From: Treponema denticola ATCC 35405
Lineage (GTDB): Bacteria > Spirochaetota > Spirochaetia > Treponematales > Treponemataceae
Length of the DNA stretch: 64,000 bases
NCBI RefSeq assembly: GCF_000008185.1
Contig: NC_002967.9
Location: 1,302,001-1,366,000 of the forward strand
Direction of reading: 5' to 3'
In this document: piece after piece, positions 8,821-16,859 of the stretch
Layout: every line of letters begins with the position of its first letter
How positions within the stretch are numbered: the first letter of the stretch is position 1
Notes under the pieces: generated by a model
What the model saw: only the letters and a program-made list of their open reading frames with translations
Databases searched by the model: none
Told to the model about the DNA's origin: nothing
Program-made: the position numbers and the translations under genes

Positions 8821-10302
8821 ATGCTTAACATAAATAATAACACATCTAATATCAAAAGAGAAATTCTTGTACGTATTGCAAAGCTCCAGTTTGAAGGGAA
8901 GCTTCAAGAAGGAGTTCACTATATTCCGAGAGAAATGGTTCCGCGAAACAGTACGCCTATAAGGTGCTGTATTTTTCATGACAGAGAAATAATGAGGCAT
9001 CGGGTAATTGCAAGGCTCGGCTGTTCTTTGGAAAATTATGATGAAGAAAAGACCTTGGCTCAATTTGCAAAAGAAGCTTTAGAAAGAGAAAAACCGACAT
9101 GGCCCATGCTGACCGTTTTGGATGAGGCCTGTAATGCCTGCGTAAAAAGTAAATACATGATTACAAACGCTTGTCAAGCCTGCGTTGCCCGTCCATGCAT
9201 GATGAACTGCCCTAAAACCGCTATAGCGATTTCGGGAGGAAGAGCCCGTATTGATGAAGAAAAATGTATAAACTGCGGTATCTGTCTAAAAAACTGCCCC
9301 TACCATGCAGTTATAAAAATTCCCGTTCCGTGTGAAGAAGCCTGTCCGGTGGGCGCTATCTCAAAAGACGAAAACGGAAAAGAAAGAATCGATTACCATA
9401 AATGTATTTTTTGCGGAAACTGTATGAGAGAATGTCCTTTTGGTGCCATGATGGATAAGGGGCAGATTGTGGATGTCATAAAACATTTAATGAGCGGGAA
9501 AAAGGTTTCCGCCCTCTATGCCCCTGCGGTTGCAGCCCAGTTTAAGGCCGTTCCGGGACAGCTTGAGTCTGCCTTAAAAAAGGCCGGTTTCAATAAGGTC
9601 TGGGAAGTAGCTATAGGTGCGGACATAACGGCTGACCGTGAAGCTTCCGAGTTTGAAGAGAGAATGGAACACGGCCATATCTTAATGACTACCTCCTGCT
9701 GTCCTGCCTATGTCAGGGCAGTAAAAAAACATGTTCCGGCCCTTGTTCCCTGTATCTCGGATACAAGAAGCCCGATGCACTATACGGCCGAATTGGCAAA
9801 AAAAGAAGATCCTGATTGCGTTACGGTATTTATAGGTCCCTGTCTTGCAAAAAGGAGAGAGGGCTTGGAAGATGAGTTTGTAGACTATGTTTTGTCGATA
9901 GAAGAATTGGGAGCCTTGCTTACTGCCAAGGAAATAGATATTTCCAAGGAAGAAGCCTTGCCCGGAAAAATTACGCCGACCTCTTCGGGAAGAGGCTTCG
10001 CAGCCTCAGGCGGTGTTGCCGAAGCTGTAAGAGTTCGCCTTAAAAAACCTGAGAACCTCCGCCCCGTGCTTATAAACGGCCTTAATAAGGAAGGAATGAA
10101 ACAGCTTGCCTCTTATGGTAAAATTCAAAGCGGAGAGCTTCCTCATGATTCGTCCACGCCCAACCTTGTAGAAGTTATGTCATGTGAAGGCGGCTGCATA
10201 GGCGGGCCTTCGGTTATCACAAACCAAAAACTTGCTGCAAGCCAACTAAAAAAATACGCAGACGAAGGACTTTCTTATTCGAGAGAAAAAGATTTAATGT
10301 AG
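8821..10302 (+). CDS. Monomeric [FeFe] hydrogenase, group B type
   Basis: About 493 residues. Reversible reduction of protons to H2, probably disposing of fermentation electrons in the cytoplasm. The N-terminal part carries cysteine clusters for iron-sulfur centres, including two ferredoxin-like motifs (CINCGICLKNCP and CIFCGNCMRECP). The H-cluster motifs are variant: L1 is TTSCCPAYV rather than TSCCPxW, L2 is IGPCLAKRRE rather than MPCxxKxxE, and L3 is EVMSCEGGCIGG. This pattern fits the group B (B1/B3) enzymes of anaerobes. AGGGGAG lies just before the ATG at 8821. No maturase (HydE/F/G) is in this window. It is a single-gene unit, divergent from the peptide transporter. Confidence 0.93.
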   Translation: MLNINNNTSNIKREILVRIAKLQFEGKLQEGVHYIPREMVPRNSTPIRCCIFHDREIMRHRVIARLGCSLENYDEEKTLAQFAKEALEREKPTWPMLTVLDEACNACVKSKYMITNACQACVARPCMMNCPKTAIAISGGRARIDEEKCINCGICLKNCPYHAVIKIPVPCEEACPVGAISKDENGKERIDYHKCIFCGNCMRECPFGAMMDKGQIVDVIKHLMSGKKVSALYAPAVAAQFKAVPGQLESALKKAGFNKVWEVAIGADITADREASEFEERMEHGHILMTTSCCPAYVRAVKKHVPALVPCISDTRSPMHYTAELAKKEDPDCVTVFIGPCLAKRREGLEDEFVDYVLSIEELGALLTAKEIDISKEEALPGKITPTSSGRGFAASGGVAEAVRVRLKKPENLRPVLINGLNKEGMKQLASYGKIQSGELPHDSSTPNLVEVMSCEGGCIGGPSVITNQKLAASQLKKYADEGLSYSREKDLM

Positions 10303-10317
10303 TAAAAAAATTACTGC

Positions 10318-10878
10318 CTATAATACTTTTTCATACACGGCTCTTTCGCCGCCGATCAATTTGGGGCGGCTTTTGAGGGCTGTGAGCCTCGCCGAGCCTA
10401 TGTACTTGGTTTTAAGCCTTACAGGTACTTGAACAAATTTTACATGCATTCCGATTTCGGTGTCTCCTATGTCAATGCCGGCATGAGCCCTTACATGTTC
10501 TATCATAACAGGAGACTTAAAAAGATTGTAGGCGGCGAGGGAGGCTGCTCCTCCTGCGTGAAGGGCGGGAACTACTGACACCTCTTCAAAGCCGTATTTT
10601 TCTTGAGATTCCTTTTCGATAACGAGGGCTCGGTTTATGTGTTCGCAGCCTTGAACCGCCAAAAAGATTCCTTTCGGTTCAAGGACTGAAAGCAGGGCGG
10701 AAACTATTGTTCTTCCGGCTTCTTCATTTGAGGCCTTACCGATTACTCCTCCCGAAACCTCGCTGGTGCTGCAGCCTAGAACAAGTATGTCTCCGGCTTT
10801 TAAAGAAGCCGCTTCAAGAAGCTCATTTAAGGCGGCTATAGTTTCTTCTTTTATTTTTTCCAAATCGATCCCGCTCAT
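10318..10878 (-). CDS. YwlG/UPF0340 (TIGR01440) family protein
   Basis: 186 residues matching the UPF0340 family: [14 protein letters not shown] near residue 35, [16 protein letters not shown] near 75, and [11 protein letters not shown] followed by [14 protein letters not shown]. These are small cytosolic proteins of unknown biochemical role, often found in Firmicutes. It starts at 10878, about 26 bases after purL on the same strand, so the two are probably cotranscribed. Whether it has any part in purine metabolism is not known. Confidence 0.88.
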
Positions 10879-10904
10879 ATTTTCTCGCCCTTAAATTAAC
10901 TTCG

Positions 10905-13751
10905 TTAAAGTTTTAATCCTGCCTTTCCGCAGGTTTTTCCTATCTCGTAAATTGAAGCACCTTCCATTTCCTTTTCAAAGGCCGAACGGTTTTCTTCTTT
11001 TATTTCTACAAGAAGACAGCCTGTGGTTTCCCCAAAGAGGCTTGCAATCTTTGAAGCTCCCAGCCTTGTGTGGAAGTCTTCTTTTAATTCGGCTCCTATG
11101 CCGCTTAAACACATTTCGTAGAGGGCGGCAGCAAGGCCTCCTTCGCTTAGGTCGTGGCATGAAAGCACCAAGCCCTTCATTATATTGGAATGAAGTTTTT
11201 TATAAAGCTCAGCTGCTTCTTTTTTAAAGGGAGGAACGGCAGCGCTCTCTCCTGAAGGAATGCCGAAAAGTTCTGCAAAGACCGAGCCGCCGAAAGAAAA
11301 TTGAGGTTTACCTACAAGGTAAATAGCCGAGCCTTCTTTTTTAAAGTCCGAGCCCGGAACCCTTCCGATGTCGGGAACTATTCCCATCGCCGATATTAAA
11401 AGTGACGGCGGAATGGAAACTCTTTTTCCCTCCGAGCTTAGGTATTCGTTATTAAAGGAGTCCTTCCCCGAAATAAAGGGAGTTTTAAAGACAAGGGCTG
11501 TGTTATAGCAAGAGCGTGCCATCTCTATCAGTGCCCACATGGTTTCGGGACGGTTGGGATCTCCTAAGCAAAAGTTATCGAGGATGGCTGTTTTTTCGGG
11601 GTCTGCTCCGGCTGCAACGGCATTTCGGACAGCTTCGTCTATCGCACTTGCTGCGGCTGCATAAGGATCCAAAAGCCCCTGCCTCGGATTTAAGGCATTT
11701 GAGATAGCAACGGCTTTTTTCCCTTCCGTTTCCATAGGCTTTATAACGGCTGCATCCTGAGGCACATTCCCTTCAGGGCCGTCATATGGGCGTAGAACTG
11801 TTCCGCCTTGAACCTCATGGTCGTAAAGCCTTACTATGTCTTCTTTTGAATTTACGGCATGATGATTTATCACAGCCTTTAGAGCCGCATTCAGATCGGG
11901 TTCCTTATATTCAGGATATTTTATAAAAGGTTTTCCATCTTTTGGAGGAGCCGCTTTTAGTTTTCTCTGAGGCGGGCCCGAATGTAAAAAGCCGCATGAA
12001 AGATTTATTATTTCCTTTTCGCCGAAGCGTACCCTTAAAACGGCATCTCCGGTAAAACGGCCGAGGTTTGTTAATTCAACATCGTTGGCATCGCAAAGTT
12101 TTTGTAAGGCTTCAAGTTTGTCATTGGGAACGGCGATAACCATTCTTTCTTGTGCCTCCGAAAGCCAGAGCTCCCACGGGGCAAGGCCCTGATATTTTAC
12201 GGGGATTTTTGCGAGGTCTACATCGCAGCCGAGGGCCGAAGCCATTTCGCCTACGGCAGAAGAATAACCTCCCGCTCCGCAGTCGGTAATTGCAGAATAA
12301 AGACCTTGATCGCGGGCATCTATAAGAACTTCCGCTACCTTTTTTTGAATTATAGGTTCTCCAATTTGAACCGATGAGCCTGCAACATCGCCGGTGCTTG
12401 CATCCATTACCATAGAAGAAAATGTGGCTCCCCTAAGGCCGTCCCGTCCCGTTTTTCCGCCTAAAGAAATAATATGATCGCCGGCCGAGGGCTTTGTGCG
12501 GTGCTTGCCTCTGGGAGCGATACCTGCACATCCGCAGTAGACTAAAGGATTTGAAGCATAGGCCTCGTGGTAGTGAACGCCTCCGTTTACGGTCGGAATG
12601 CCCATCTTGTTTCCGTAGTCCTTAACTCCTTCTATAACGCCTGAGATTATGCGTTTAGGATGAAGAGTTCCCTTGGGAACATTTTCTGCCGGAGTGTCGG
12701 GATGGCCGAAGCAAAGGACATCGGTTACGGCGAAGGGACGGGCTGAAACGCCCATAACATCTCTGATAACGCCTCCGACTCCCGTATTGGCTCCTCCGAA
12801 GGGCTCAATGGCGGAAGGATGGTTATGAGTTTCCGCCTTAAAGGAAACTTCGTATTTTTCGTCAAATTCGATAATACCTGCATTGTCCACAAAGGAGGAA
12901 AGCACCCAAGGAGCATCGATGTCGTCGGTGGCCTTTTTGATATAAGTTTTGATTATGCTGTTTACGCAAAGACCGGGATAGGCTTTTTTTTGCTCCTCTG
13001 TTAGAGAGGTGCCGTCAATGTCTATTTTTGCCTTAAAGGTTTTATGAACGCAGTGCTCGCTCCAAGTTTGGGCTATCGTTTCAAATTCCGCATCGGTACA
13101 AGGCCGTTTTTCCGTCTTGTAGAATTCCCTGATAGCCCTCATCTCGTAAATATCCAAGGCAGCCCGCCTTTCGTTTGAGAGGGCTAAAAGTTCCTCATCG
13201 TTCATGGAGGCTATGTCTATGAGTTCAACTCTTGTATTAGGTTCATTTTTTCCGTCATGTTCATGAGCCCATGCAGGTTCTACAAAGCCTATTTTATACT
13301 GCTCTATAACATCATTGCACAAAATGCTTTTTGCAATCTTTTCTATTTCGGGTTGGGTTAGTTCGCCCTGAATATCGTAGGTTTTTCCGCTGGTAATTTC
13401 TTCAACGCCGAGAATACCGAGTTCTTTGACCGCCCTTAAGGCTTCGCGTGAAGATGAGTCCGTAACTCCCGGCTTTAAGGCTGTTTCGATATGGAAAATA
13501 TTTTTTTTATCTTCTATTATAAAGCCTTCGGTTTGGCTGTACTCATAAAGCTCATCGCAAAACAAGAAGTCGGCCAGTACCTTTTTTTCTTCATTTGAAA
13601 GATTTCCGCGTACAAAATAAAGTGTTTCGGTATTTATTTCTTTAACGGCTTTAAAGCCGAGAACATGGGCCTGCTTTAAAAGCTCTTCATTTTTGGGTAT
13701 TTGAAAGTGTAAGCCTTTCTTGCTTTTAACACAAAATCGGTAAATATTCAT
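10905..13751 (-). CDS. purL: Phosphoribosylformylglycinamidine synthase: PurS-like plus PurL, no glutaminase domain
   Basis: About 948 residues. ATP-dependent amidation of FGAR to FGAM in purine synthesis. The first about 155 residues look like two PurS-type repeats (VRGNLSNEEK and LKPGVTDSSSREALRAVKELG). The PurL core follows, with the active-site region TWSEHCVHKTF, substrate loop KAETHNHPSAIEPFGGANTG, TDCGAGGYSSA, LSEAQERM, and a second half with NHHAVNSKEDIVRLYDHEVQGG and SGKDSFNNE. The protein stops after the second AIR-synthase C-terminal domain, so the ammonia-supplying PurQ must come from elsewhere. The ATG at 13751 with AGAGGT upstream is preferred to a TTG two codons earlier. The promoter is at 13800-13828. 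Confidence 0.93.
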   Translation of the reverse strand: MNIYRFCVKSKKGLHFQIPKNEELLKQAHVLGFKAVKEINTETLYFVRGNLSNEEKKVLADFLFCDELYEYSQTEGFIIEDKKNIFHIETALKPGVTDSSSREALRAVKELGILGVEEITSGKTYDIQGELTQPEIEKIAKSILCNDVIEQYKIGFVEPAWAHEHDGKNEPNTRVELIDIASMNDEELLALSNERRAALDIYEMRAIREFYKTEKRPCTDAEFETIAQTWSEHCVHKTFKAKIDIDGTSLTEEQKKAYPGLCVNSIIKTYIKKATDDIDAPWVLSSFVDNAGIIEFDEKYEVSFKAETHNHPSAIEPFGGANTGVGGVIRDVMGVSARPFAVTDVLCFGHPDTPAENVPKGTLHPKRIISGVIEGVKDYGNKMGIPTVNGGVHYHEAYASNPLVYCGCAGIAPRGKHRTKPSAGDHIISLGGKTGRDGLRGATFSSMVMDASTGDVAGSSVQIGEPIIQKKVAEVLIDARDQGLYSAITDCGAGGYSSAVGEMASALGCDVDLAKIPVKYQGLAPWELWLSEAQERMVIAVPNDKLEALQKLCDANDVELTNLGRFTGDAVLRVRFGEKEIINLSCGFLHSGPPQRKLKAAPPKDGKPFIKYPEYKEPDLNAALKAVINHHAVNSKEDIVRLYDHEVQGGTVLRPYDGPEGNVPQDAAVIKPMETEGKKAVAISNALNPRQGLLDPYAAAASAIDEAVRNAVAAGADPEKTAILDNFCLGDPNRPETMWALIEMARSCYNTALVFKTPFISGKDSFNNEYLSSEGKRVSIPPSLLISAMGIVPDIGRVPGSDFKKEGSAIYLVGKPQFSFGGSVFAELFGIPSGESAAVPPFKKEAAELYKKLHSNIMKGLVLSCHDLSEGGLAAALYEMCLSGIGAELKEDFHTRLGASKIASLFGETTGCLLVEIKEENRSAFEKEMEGASIYEIGKTCGKAGLKL

Positions 13752-13799
13752 AGACAACCTCTTAACTTCCGATGGATTTTGAACGATTCTATATTGTTA

Positions 13800-13828
13800 A
13801 GTATACTTGAAGCGGGGGAAAAATTCAA
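13800..13828 (-). promoter_or_regulatory. Sigma-70-type promoter of purL
   Basis: Minus-strand TTGAAT (13823-13828), 17-bp spacer and TATACT (13800-13805), just beyond the stop of the alkD-like gene. The leader is about 42 bases. Confidence 0.6.
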
Positions 13829-13839
13829 GGTAGGGGTGG

Positions 13840-14541
13840 TTACCCCTTCACCTTCATCCCTCGCAAAAGCTCTTTTACTTCCTTCGGAATGCGGTAGCTT
13901 TCGATGGCTTTTTGGATAGCCTTGTTGTGGGTAAAGGTATCAAGCTTTTTGTTTTTGATGTAGGGGAGGGCTGTTTTGTATTGCTTGATGAGGGCAAAGC
14001 TAAAATACCAAGCTATCATCATATTTATATAGTACTCATCGGATCTGATTTTTGAAACAATTTCTAACATTTCAGGTCTAAAATGCTCATCGAGATAATT
14101 CGATAATAAAAGCCCGATGGCGTACCTAACGGTATAGGTATGCTTCGATTTTAGCCATACCAAAATTTTTTTGTAAATTTCTTCATGGTTCTTTTTAAAT
14201 ATCTTGGGAGAAAAGCTGTCGCAGGTTGCCCAATTGTCGATGTAGGGCAAAAATTTTTCGGTCTCTTTTAGCGCCTCATTAAAATCTTTTATGTTTTCGA
14301 TAAAAAAGCAGTGCAGATTGTTTTCTTCAAAATACTTGTGCGGCACGTCCTTCATAAAGTCCGAAACTTGTTCCGGCTCGGTCTTAAAAAACTCTTTTGC
14401 AAATTTACGCAGGACGGGAGTTCTGATGCCTATCATAGTATTTTCGTCAATATTGGGGATCAACTTTTTATTGAAGTTTTTGTACTTTTTATCTTCAAAG
14501 GGAAAAAGTTTAGTTTGGATTAGTGTTTGTTTTGTTTTCAT
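13840..14541 (-). CDS. AlkD-like DNA alkylation repair protein (HEAT-like repeats)
   Basis: 233 residues of the DNA alkylation repair (AlkC/AlkD) superfamily, made of HEAT-like helical pairs that bind damaged DNA. Recognisable parts are GIRTPVLRKFAKEF near residue 38, a central DNWATCDSFSPKIF stretch, VRYAIGLLLSNYLD, and NMMIAWYFSFALIKQY. Family members can release alkylated purines, but many relatives are untested. There is no ribosome site before the ATG at 14541, and a promoter ends only seven bases upstream, so the mRNA is probably leaderless. Confidence 0.87.
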   Translation of the reverse strand: MKTKQTLIQTKLFPFEDKKYKNFNKKLIPNIDENTMIGIRTPVLRKFAKEFFKTEPEQVSDFMKDVPHKYFEENNLHCFFIENIKDFNEALKETEKFLPYIDNWATCDSFSPKIFKKNHEEIYKKILVWLKSKHTYTVRYAIGLLLSNYLDEHFRPEMLEIVSKIRSDEYYINMMIAWYFSFALIKQYKTALPYIKNKKLDTFTHNKAIQKAIESYRIPKEVKELLRGMKVKG

Positions 14542-14548
14542 CGAAGCT

Positions 14549-14577
14549 ATTATACCGCTTTTTTTAATTTTTGTCGA
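14549..14577 (-). promoter_or_regulatory. Promoter giving a leaderless alkD-like mRNA
   Basis: Minus-strand TCGACA (14572-14577), 17 bp, perfect TATAAT (14549-14554), followed by only seven bases before the ATG. Transcription should start at or next to the A of the start codon. Confidence 0.65.
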
Positions 14578-14593
14578 GGAGAAGAGTCTGGAC

Positions 14594-14622
14594 TTGACAA
14601 AATACTATTTTGTATATACAAT
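14594..14622 (+). promoter_or_regulatory. Promoter with palindromic operator for the BrnA-type antitoxin gene
   Basis: TTGACA (14594-14599), 17 bp, TACAAT (14617-14622). A perfect palindrome ACAAAATA-C-TATTTTGT (14597-14613) overlaps the -35 and fills the spacer. A dimeric ribbon-helix-helix antitoxin such as the one encoded just downstream would be a natural ligand, so autorepression is likely. Confidence 0.75.
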
Positions 14623-14639
14623 AAAATGCGGGAAAATCG

Positions 14640-14912
14640 ATGAATATTACGGAAGCTAAGAAAAACTTAGCAAAAGAAAAAATTGAAGAATTAAAAGCTT
14701 TAAATGACAGACCTATAGACACTTCAGACATTCCTGAACTAACAAAAGCTGATTTTTTGGAAATGTACCGCCCTATTAAAAAGCCTTTATCAATAAGACT
14801 TGATTCCGATATTATTGCTTGGCTTAAATCATACGGAAAAGGTTACCAAAGCCGTATAAATACTATTTTAAGACAAGCTATGGATACCGATAAAAAAGCA
14901 AATGTTTTTTAA
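14640..14912 (+). CDS. BrnA-type antitoxin / CopG-like DNA-binding protein
   Basis: 90 residues. The C-terminal half has the BrnA pattern KKPLSIRLDSDIIAWLKSYGKGYQ compressed around residues 48-70, followed by SRINTILRQAM: a beta-strand and two helices of a ribbon-helix-helix domain. In known brnTA pairs the toxin gene brnT lies directly upstream, but here only the promoter and the divergent alkD-like gene are found, so it is an orphan. GGGA precedes the ATG. Two closely related function assignments (BrnA antitoxin or solitary repressor) cannot be separated. Confidence 0.8.
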   Translation: MNITEAKKNLAKEKIEELKALNDRPIDTSDIPELTKADFLEMYRPIKKPLSIRLDSDIIAWLKSYGKGYQSRINTILRQAMDTDKKANVF

Positions 14913-14940
14913 TAATTAATATTATACCGGGAGGTTTTAT

Positions 14941-15531
14941 ATGAAACTTTTAAAAAAGAAATCTTTATGTATTTGTTTTGTGGTGTTGTTTTTTGCATTA
15001 CAAGTTTTTGCAGGTGGTTATGGGAGTAATGATTTTATAATTGTGGATTCTGTAAGCAATATTGCATATTATTCCGTATCGGAAGGTACAAAGAAAAATT
15101 ATTTTTCTGATCTTTCTATAGTTAATATACAGGTCAATGATATAAAGAAAAAACAAACCATCTATATTTTTCCAAAAAACAATACCGATATAATCGATTT
15201 TTTCCTATTTGAAGAAAAATTAAATAACGCTCAAAATCGTATTGACTATAGTTCAAATACTAGTTCTTATTATGATAAATCTCATTCTATGGTAAAAAAT
15301 AATGTTGATATAACGGATAGAAAAATTTCCGAAAATATCATAATAAAAACAAAGAGTAAAAACGGCGAGATAAAATTTTGGATTTGTAATAAGAGAGGTG
15401 CGAACTTAACCAATATCTATAAATACTCTGAAAAAGAATTTGTAAGATATTATCTTGATGCAAAACTAAAAAAAATCATTTTTATAAAACAGGTCGGACT
15501 TGAGAACATAATAACCGAAATTGATTATTAG
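14941..15531 (+). CDS. Secreted protein of unknown function
   Basis: 196 residues with a signal peptide (LLKKKSLCICFVVLFFALQVFAG; cleavage probably after VFA). The mature part is rich in Asn, Ile, Lys and Tyr, and no family is recognised. GGGAGG ribosome site. It lies 28 bases after the antitoxin gene and 11 bases before the binding-protein gene, with no promoter visible in either gap, so it may ride on the antitoxin promoter. Confidence 0.72.
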   Translation: MKLLKKKSLCICFVVLFFALQVFAGGYGSNDFIIVDSVSNIAYYSVSEGTKKNYFSDLSIVNIQVNDIKKKQTIYIFPKNNTDIIDFFLFEEKLNNAQNRIDYSSNTSSYYDKSHSMVKNNVDITDRKISENIIIKTKSKNGEIKFWICNKRGANLTNIYKYSEKEFVRYYLDAKLKKIIFIKQVGLENIITEIDY

Positions 15532-15542
15532 GGAGAAGATAT

Positions 15543-16853
15543 ATGAAAAAATCTTTTGCAGTGAAAATTTTATTTTTGTGTATGTCTTTTTTAATTCTTG
15601 CAGGATGTACAAACAAAGGAAAAAAGCAGCTTACTGCCGAAATCGAATTTTGGAGCTTTCCCAATTTTACATCTGAAACAGGAGAAGGCGGCGGTTTTGA
15701 AAAAAGTCTTATAGAGGCCTTTCAAAAAGAATACCCCGGCGTTAAGGTTAATTTTACGCTTATAAGTTTTGCAGATGGTGAGGCAAAAATCGAAGCTGCC
15801 ATAGCTGAAGGCAAGGCTCCGGATGTCATTTATGACGCACCCGGCCGTATTCTTGCTTGGGCGGAAAGAGGTTTATTGGAACCATTGGATGATGTTCTTG
15901 CAACCGAAAAGCCCTATATTACCACAGGGCTTTTGGAAATTTCAGCCGGTAAAGACAGGCGTTCGTACATGTATCCCATGCACGGAGGCCCTTTTTCTAT
16001 GGCTTTTAATAAAGAGATGCTTGAAGACTTGGGGCTTATAGATCTTTTACCCTACAAACGCTTAGATCGGTGCTGGACCGTAGCCGAATATGAGACCCTT
16101 CTTAAATCTTTAAAAGAAAAACTTCCCAAAGGGAAAACCCCTGGAGTCTTCTATTATAAGACTATGGGCGGTGATCAAGGAACAAGAGCTTTTTTGGTAA
16201 ACCTTTTCGGAGATGCCAATCTTTTAAATGAAGATTATTCAAAATATATTTTTAATTCTTCTCAAGCCGTAAAGAATTTGAAGTGGACTATTGATGCAAT
16301 GAAAGAAGGCCTTTTGCTTGACGGTGCAGAGCTTACTTCCAATGATGCAATTTCCATGTTTGCAGAGTCAAAAGCAGCTCACACTATTTTATATTCACCG
16401 CAGCTTAATAAAATGTATGACGGAAAACGAAACTATAAGGGTAAAGATTTTACTCCGATTTATATGCCTTTCCCAAATGATTCTTCTGCACCTTTACTGG
16501 AATTTTTAGCAGGCGGAGCTTGTGTGTTTAAAAGTTCCGATAAACAAAAAATAGAAGCGGCAAAACTGTTTTTAAAATTTGCCGCAACTGATGAAGTCTG
16601 GGCCTATAAACTTGTAAAAGCTACGGGAGGATTTCCGGCTACATCTAAAATTCAAATTGAAACTTCCGATGACGAAATATTATATAATTCCGTTCTTCAA
16701 AAATTTTTCGGCCAATATTATAATAATATAACCGGATTTTCGAAAATGCGTGAGTACTGGAATAAGGCATTAAAAGAAGCTTCATCGGGTAAAGATATAC
16801 AAAATGTTCTTAACTCTTTTGTAAAAGACGCAGACCGCACATTGGGAGAATAA
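15543..16853 (+). CDS. Extracellular solute-binding lipoprotein (sugar-type, SBP family 1)
   Basis: 436 residues. The signal peptide ends in lipobox ILAGC (C22), so it is anchored to a membrane. The family-1 pattern includes EIEFWSFPNF, LIEAFQKEYPGVKVNFTLISF, APDVIYDAPGRILAWAERGLLEPLDD, and AAKLFLKFAATDE near the end. Substrates in this family are mostly sugars or glycerol derivatives. No permease or ATPase genes are adjacent. Instead a chemoreceptor gene starts six bases after the stop, which suggests a role in sensing as well as, or instead of, uptake. Confidence 0.9.
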   Translation: MKKSFAVKILFLCMSFLILAGCTNKGKKQLTAEIEFWSFPNFTSETGEGGGFEKSLIEAFQKEYPGVKVNFTLISFADGEAKIEAAIAEGKAPDVIYDAPGRILAWAERGLLEPLDDVLATEKPYITTGLLEISAGKDRRSYMYPMHGGPFSMAFNKEMLEDLGLIDLLPYKRLDRCWTVAEYETLLKSLKEKLPKGKTPGVFYYKTMGGDQGTRAFLVNLFGDANLLNEDYSKYIFNSSQAVKNLKWTIDAMKEGLLLDGAELTSNDAISMFAESKAAHTILYSPQLNKMYDGKRNYKGKDFTPIYMPFPNDSSAPLLEFLAGGACVFKSSDKQKIEAAKLFLKFAATDEVWAYKLVKATGGFPATSKIQIETSDDEILYNSVLQKFFGQYYNNITGFSKMREYWNKALKEASSGKDIQNVLNSFVKDADRTLGE

Positions 16854-16859
16854 AAAATT

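Noticed and set aside
10952-13004. Several open frames opposite purL (also opposite mfd, tkt and tldD)
   Set aside because: They lack ribosome sites and family motifs and lie wholly within well-identified genes on the other strand.
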